Both the position numbers and the translations under genes were made by a program. The notes under the pieces are model-generated. The model saw only the letters and a list, made by a program, of their open reading frames with translations. It was not told where the DNA came from and ran no database searches. DNA of 64,000 nucleotides from Actinobacteria bacterium OV320 (GTDB taxonomy: Bacteria; Actinomycetota; Actinomycetes; Streptomycetales; Streptomycetaceae): positions 558,001-622,000 of the forward strand of contig LJCX01000029.1 of NCBI GenBank assembly GCA_001298545.1, in the 5' to 3' direction. This document shows, in pieces, positions 60,802-64,000 of the stretch. The number at the start of each line of letters is the position of its first letter. The first letter of the stretch is position 1.

Positions 60802-61059
60802 TCAGGCGGAAGCCTGACGGGCCCGGTTGCGGGCGGCGCGGCGCTTCATCGCACGACGCTCGTCCTCGCTGAGGCCACCCCAGACGCCGGAGTCCTGGCC
60901 GGACTCGAGCGCCCACTGCAGACACTGCTCCATAACCGGGCAGCGACGGCAGACGGCCTTGGCTTCCTCGATCTGCAGCAGCGCAGGACCGGTGTTGCCG
61001 ATGGGGAAGAAGAGCTCGGGGTCTTCCTCGCGGCAAACGGCGTTGTGACGCCAGTCCAT
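60802..61059 (-). CDS. wblE: WhiB-family Fe-S regulator WblE (WhiB1 orthologue)
   Basis: 85 aa. Cys9, Cys37, Cys40, Cys46 ligate the [4Fe-4S] cluster, GVWGG is the sigma-binding turn, and the tail is basic (AMKRRAARNRARQASA). It is extremely conserved in actinobacteria; WhiB1 binds NO and is essential in M. tuberculosis. AAGGAGAGG precedes the ATG. A CRP-type palindrome lies upstream. Confidence 0.96.
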   Translation of the reverse strand: MDWRHNAVCREEDPELFFPIGNTGPALLQIEEAKAVCRRCPVMEQCLQWALESGQDSGVWGGLSEDERRAMKRRAARNRARQASA

Positions 61060-61102
61060 GGCTGCTACCTCTCCTTGGTATTACGTGCAAGTTGCTTGTG
61101 AA

Positions 61103-61118
61103 TGTGAACGCTTTCACG
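61103..61118 (-). promoter_or_regulatory. CRP-type palindrome in the wblE upstream region
   Basis: TGTGA-N6-TCACG, a full match to the CRP core, about 45 bp upstream of the wblE start. In M. tuberculosis whiB1 is regulated by the CRP-family protein Rv3676 through such a site. Confidence 0.6.
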
Positions 61119-61378
61119 AATCCCTCAACAAGTGAAGGGCCACCAGCCAGGTTCCCTGGCGCGGTCCTGTTGTTTGAAGAGGGGTTCCGGTGATCAGTGG
61201 ATGCCGGTGTTGCGGGCCGTCCCGATCGCCACGTAGAGACTCGCAAACCTCAGCGGCGGATACAACCCCTTCCGGAAAGTTTTTTTTGATTCCTCGGTGT
61301 CGACTAGGTCACAGCCGTACTTCCATGGGGTGGACCCTGGCCTAAACGTTCGAGTGAAAGGACTTCAGCCCTTTCTGC
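61119..61378. other. Gene-free upstream region of wblE
   Basis: 260 bp with no gene. It contains the rare run T8 preceded by TTCCGGAAAG (61271-61288), unusual for a >70% GC genome. The wblE promoter should be here, but no clear -35/-10 pair was picked out. Confidence 0.4.
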
Positions 61379-62347
61379 TCACACAATCACACGCAGTGCA
61401 CGGCGTACGCCTGTGAACGTCACGCTTGTTCGCAGCCCCAGGTGGTCACCGTCCATCTGAAGGGGCAAAGGGACCTTCGAATGCAAGGTGAACTGGTCCA
61501 GATCGTGCAGGGAGACGGCGTGCTTGCCGTGCGGTCCCCGTTCGGGGGACGAAGTGAGCAACTGGGTGCCATATCGGGCAACCGAGGCCGTGGACAGACG
61601 GCTGAGACCCAGTACGTCGAGCCCTGTATCGAACGAGGCCTTAGGCGACGCGTACACCGGGCGATTGCCCAGATAGGTCCACGGAGCCGTGTTGCAGACT
61701 ATGGACAGCACCAAATCGGTCACCGGTTCGGCACCCGGACGCTCCAGGGTGATCGACCCGTGCCGGCGCTGTGACTCACCCAACAACTGGCGCATGGCCT
61801 GACGGATGTAAAGAGCGTGGGTGGATCTCCGGCCGCGCTCGCGCTGCTGCTCCACCCGCCCCACCACCCCGGCGTCGAAGCCCAGTCCGGCGTTGAACGT
61901 GAACCAGCGCGACGGCACCGCCTCGTCCTCCGTGCCCGGCGTACCCGCCGCGAGGCCGAGCCCGACCGTGCGCTCACCGCCTTCACGCAGGGCGTCCAGC
62001 AGCGCGCCGGTGGCTTCCACCGGATCGTTGGGCAGCCCCAGGGCGCGGGCGAAGACGTTGGTGGAACCGCCGGGGACCACCGCTATACCGGGCAGGTTCT
62101 CCGGGTCGGGGCCGGCGTGCAGGAGGCCGTTGACCACCTCGTTGACCGTGCCGTCGCCGCCGAGGGCCACCACCAGATCGACGTTTCCGCTGTCCGCCGC
62201 CTGCCGGCCCAGGTCACGCGCGTGTCCGCGGTACTCGGTGGTGACCGCCTCGAGCTTCATCTCGCTCGCGAGCGCGTGGATGAGGACGTCGCGCGTCCGT
62301 GCACTCGTAGTGGTTGCCGCCGGATTGACCACGAGAAGTGCACGCAT
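61379..62347 (-). CDS. Diacylglycerol/lipid kinase-like protein
   Basis: 322 aa. LVVNPAATTTSAR, VVALGGDGTVNEVVNGLL (the GGDGT ATP loop of DAGK_cat), and VPGGSTNVFARALGLP identify the family (NAD-kinase/DgkB/YegS). It phosphorylates a lipid such as diacylglycerol; the specific lipid is not deducible. Transcribed upstream of wblE in the same direction. Confidence 0.88.
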   Translation of the reverse strand: MRALLVVNPAATTTSARTRDVLIHALASEMKLEAVTTEYRGHARDLGRQAADSGNVDLVVALGGDGTVNEVVNGLLHAGPDPENLPGIAVVPGGSTNVFARALGLPNDPVEATGALLDALREGGERTVGLGLAAGTPGTEDEAVPSRWFTFNAGLGFDAGVVGRVEQQRERGRRSTHALYIRQAMRQLLGESQRRHGSITLERPGAEPVTDLVLSIVCNTAPWTYLGNRPVYASPKASFDTGLDVLGLSRLSTASVARYGTQLLTSSPERGPHGKHAVSLHDLDQFTLHSKVPLPLQMDGDHLGLRTSVTFTGVRRALRVIV

Positions 62348-62495
62348 GAGTTGCAGCGTACCTACTGGGTGGTACCGGGCACAGGCCGAGGTGGGGATCG
62401 GGTAAGAGATCGCGGAGTGAGCCTCGACACGAGCGCCGCGCCCTCGCGCGCGGGTGGCCCGGGGCCCGTCCAGAGGTGCGGGCTACCCTTCTGGG

Positions 62496-62936
62496 GTGAG
62501 CAGTGACGAGACTTCCGCCGCCCCGGAAACCGCCGGACCCCGCCCGCGTCGGCTGACGTACGCCGCCGCGCTCGTAGCCCTGGAGGGGCTGGCGCTGGTC
62601 GTCGGCGGGGTGTGCATGCTCGCCCTGGGGATCACCGGCGACCCGGGCGACCGTCAGCAGGCCGTCACCGGCGGAGTCACGCTGCTCGTGCTCGCGCTGC
62701 TGCCGCTGCTCGCCGCCCGCGGGCTGCTGGCTCTGCGCAGCTGGAGCCGGGGACCCGCCGTCATCACCCAGGTCATGGCGCTGCCGGTGGCCTACAACCT
62801 TCTGCAGGCCGACAGCCTGGCCATCCCGGCGGGTATCGCGCTCGCGGCCACCGCCGTCGCCTCGCTCGTCCTGATCGTCAACGGCGAGACGACCCGGGCC
62901 CTCGGGATCCGGGGGCCGGGCCGCGCATCGGAGTAG
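62496..62936 (+). CDS. Small four-helix membrane protein, unknown
   Basis: 146 aa, start GTG 62496. Four hydrophobic helices (AAALVALEGLALVVGGVCMLALGI; GVTLLVLALLPLLAARGLLAL; VITQVMALPVAYNLLQ; AIPAGIALAATAVASLVLIVNG). No known domain. Convergent with sigH, and divergent from the kinase gene. Confidence 0.75.
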   Translation: MSSDETSAAPETAGPRPRRLTYAAALVALEGLALVVGGVCMLALGITGDPGDRQQAVTGGVTLLVLALLPLLAARGLLALRSWSRGPAVITQVMALPVAYNLLQADSLAIPAGIALAATAVASLVLIVNGETTRALGIRGPGRASE

Positions 62937-62965
62937 GCCGGTTTCGCCGCCGCTCCTCTGTACCG

Positions 62966-63823
62966 CTATTCCTCGACGAGCAGTTTCTCCCGCAGCTGGG
63001 CCAGGGTGCGGGCCAGCAGGCGCGAGACGTGCATCTGCGAGATGCCGACCTCCTGCGCGATCTGCGACTGGGTCATGTTGCCGAAGAAGCGCAGCAGCAG
63101 GATCCGCTTCTCGCGCGGCGGGAGGTCCTCCAGGAGCGGCTTGAGGGACTCCCGGTACTCGACGCCCTCCAGCGCCTCGTCCTCCGCGCCGAGGGTGTCC
63201 GCGACCGCCGGTGACTCGTCGTCGGTGTCGGGCACGTCCAGGGAGAGGGTGGAGTACGCGTTGGCGGACTCCAGACCCTCCAGGACCTCCTCCTCCGAGA
63301 TCGCCAGCTTCTCGGCGAGCTCGTGGACCGTGGGGGAGCGGCCGTGCTGCTGCGACAGCTCGGCCGTCGCCGTGGTCAGCGCCAGGCGCAGCTCCTGGAG
63401 CCGGCGCGGAACCCGTACCGCCCAGCCCTTGTCACGGAAGTGGCGCTTGATCTCGCCGACGACCGTCGGGGTCGCGTACGTGGAGAACTCCACGCCGCGC
63501 TCCGGGTCGAAGCGGTCGACCGACTTGATCAGGCCGATCGTCGCGACCTGGGTGAGGTCGTCCAGCGGCTCGCCGCGGTTGCGGAAGCGCCGCGCGAGGT
63601 GCTCGACGAGCGGCAGATGCATGCGGACCAGCTGGTTGCGCATCTCCGCGTACTCGGCACTGGTGTTCTCGAGCTTGCGCAGCTCGATGAACATCGCCCG
63701 TGCGCCGCTGCGGTCCCCCGGCGCGGGGGGTACCGGCGCGGGGGTGGCCGGCACAGGGGCGGCCGGTGGTTCGTGCTGCGTGCCCGGCACGCTCTGTTCG
63801 CCGTCTCGCTGGTGCTCGCTCAT
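62966..63823 (-). CDS. sigH: Stress-response sigma factor SigH (SigB/F type)
   Basis: The core form from ATG 63823 (MSEHQ) is 285 aa. After a Pro-rich stretch, region 2 (RMHLPLVEHLARRFRNRGEPLDDLTQVATIGLIKSVDRFDPERGVEFSTYATPTVVGEIKRHFRD), region 3 and region 4 (LPPREKRILLLRFFGNMTQSQIAQEVGISQMHVSRLLARTLAQLREKL) are intact. The same frame stays open to the right window edge (DDSVSAQAG...), matching the long sigma-H isoforms known in S. coelicolor, so the true 5' end may lie outside. Confidence 0.92.
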   Translation of the reverse strand: MSEHQRDGEQSVPGTQHEPPAAPVPATPAPVPPAPGDRSGARAMFIELRKLENTSAEYAEMRNQLVRMHLPLVEHLARRFRNRGEPLDDLTQVATIGLIKSVDRFDPERGVEFSTYATPTVVGEIKRHFRDKGWAVRVPRRLQELRLALTTATAELSQQHGRSPTVHELAEKLAISEEEVLEGLESANAYSTLSLDVPDTDDESPAVADTLGAEDEALEGVEYRESLKPLLEDLPPREKRILLLRFFGNMTQSQIAQEVGISQMHVSRLLARTLAQLREKLLVEE

Positions 63824-64000
63824 TGTCCCGCCCGTCGCCCTCTGTCGAGCCCTCGCCTCTGCTCGGCCCGGGGGCGAGCCCCCGATCCGCCTCTCCCGAG
63901 GCGAGCCCTGCACGGCACCTTCCGGCAGGCCCGCCTGCGCGGAGACCGAGTCGTCCTCCGGATGCGGCCGGGCCTGCTCGGGAATGCCGTCGATGCCGTC

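Noticed and set aside
1..64000. CRISPR arrays, insertion sequences, prophage or integrase genes
   Set aside because: No regularly spaced repeats, transposase or integrase motifs seen on either strand; the tRNA genes have no adjacent integrase.

Overview
This window is a stretch of Streptomyces chromosome. Evidence: very high GC with strong third-position bias, GTG starts, actinobacterial regulators (WhiB-like proteins, SigR/RsrA, DasR, a SigH-type sigma), a PPA1309-family protein, and gene order that matches, from memory, the core region of S. coelicolor running from uvrD2/wblC through sigR-rsrA, albaflavenone, nrdABS and das to sigH. Nearly everything reads as intact vertical core genome. 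I see no insertion sequence, prophage or CRISPR array. Both edges cut a gene: an M20 peptidase on the left, and a long N-terminal extension of the sigma factor on the right.

Layout. 1-5.9 kb: M20 peptidase, NAD diphosphatase nudC, mycoredoxin mrx1 behind a SigR-type promoter, UvrD2 helicase, then wblC (the WhiB7 orthologue, with AT-hook) behind a long leader holding an upstream ORF and an intrinsic terminator. 5.9-9.4 kb: ABC1 kinase, ThiF-like protein, YgjP-type metallopeptidase. 9.5-12.7 kb: a TerD-AIM24 fusion followed by two AIM24 genes. 12.7-18.6 kb: Nudix, DUF2342 zincin, SDR protein, moaE, PDZ/Lon-like protease, PPA1309 protein. 18.7-24.4 kb: UPF0182 membrane protein and a Sel1-repeat protein lying between two identical initiator tRNA genes. 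24.4-30.9 kb: catR, CBS protein, hisN, TetR regulator, SMR exporter, rsgA, aroA, M50 protease. 31-37.4 kb: SRAP protein, hydrolase, sigR-rsrA, a pair of HD-domain membrane proteins, a TPR protein. 37.5-41 kb: peptide deformylase, then epi-isozizaene synthase and CYP170A1 (albaflavenone). 41-46 kb: nrdA-nrdB-nrdS with tandem NrdR boxes and a cobalamin riboswitch. 46-49.7 kb: a large membrane-anchored NACHT-like NTPase. 49.7-58.6 kb: MctP transporter, dasR, dasABCD and nagB with several dre sites. 59-64 kb: pdtaS, wblE, a lipid/diacylglycerol kinase-like gene, a small membrane protein, and sigH.

How it works together. Three stress or signal circuits can be read from the DNA. (1) Thiol stress: sigR-rsrA has an auto-activating promoter and two translation starts, and the same GGGAAT-N18-GTT promoter precedes mrx1 about 30 kb away. 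(2) Amino-sugar sensing: DasR sites lie on its own promoter, on dasA, on nagB, and at one place with no obvious target ahead of pdtaS. (3) Ribonucleotide reduction: NrdR boxes and a B12 riboswitch are stacked on one promoter. The most novel-looking material is the NACHT-like NTPase, the TerD-AIM24 trio, a TTA (bldA) codon in the terpene synthase, a CRP-type palindrome ahead of wblE, and a spaced inverted repeat ahead of nrdS.
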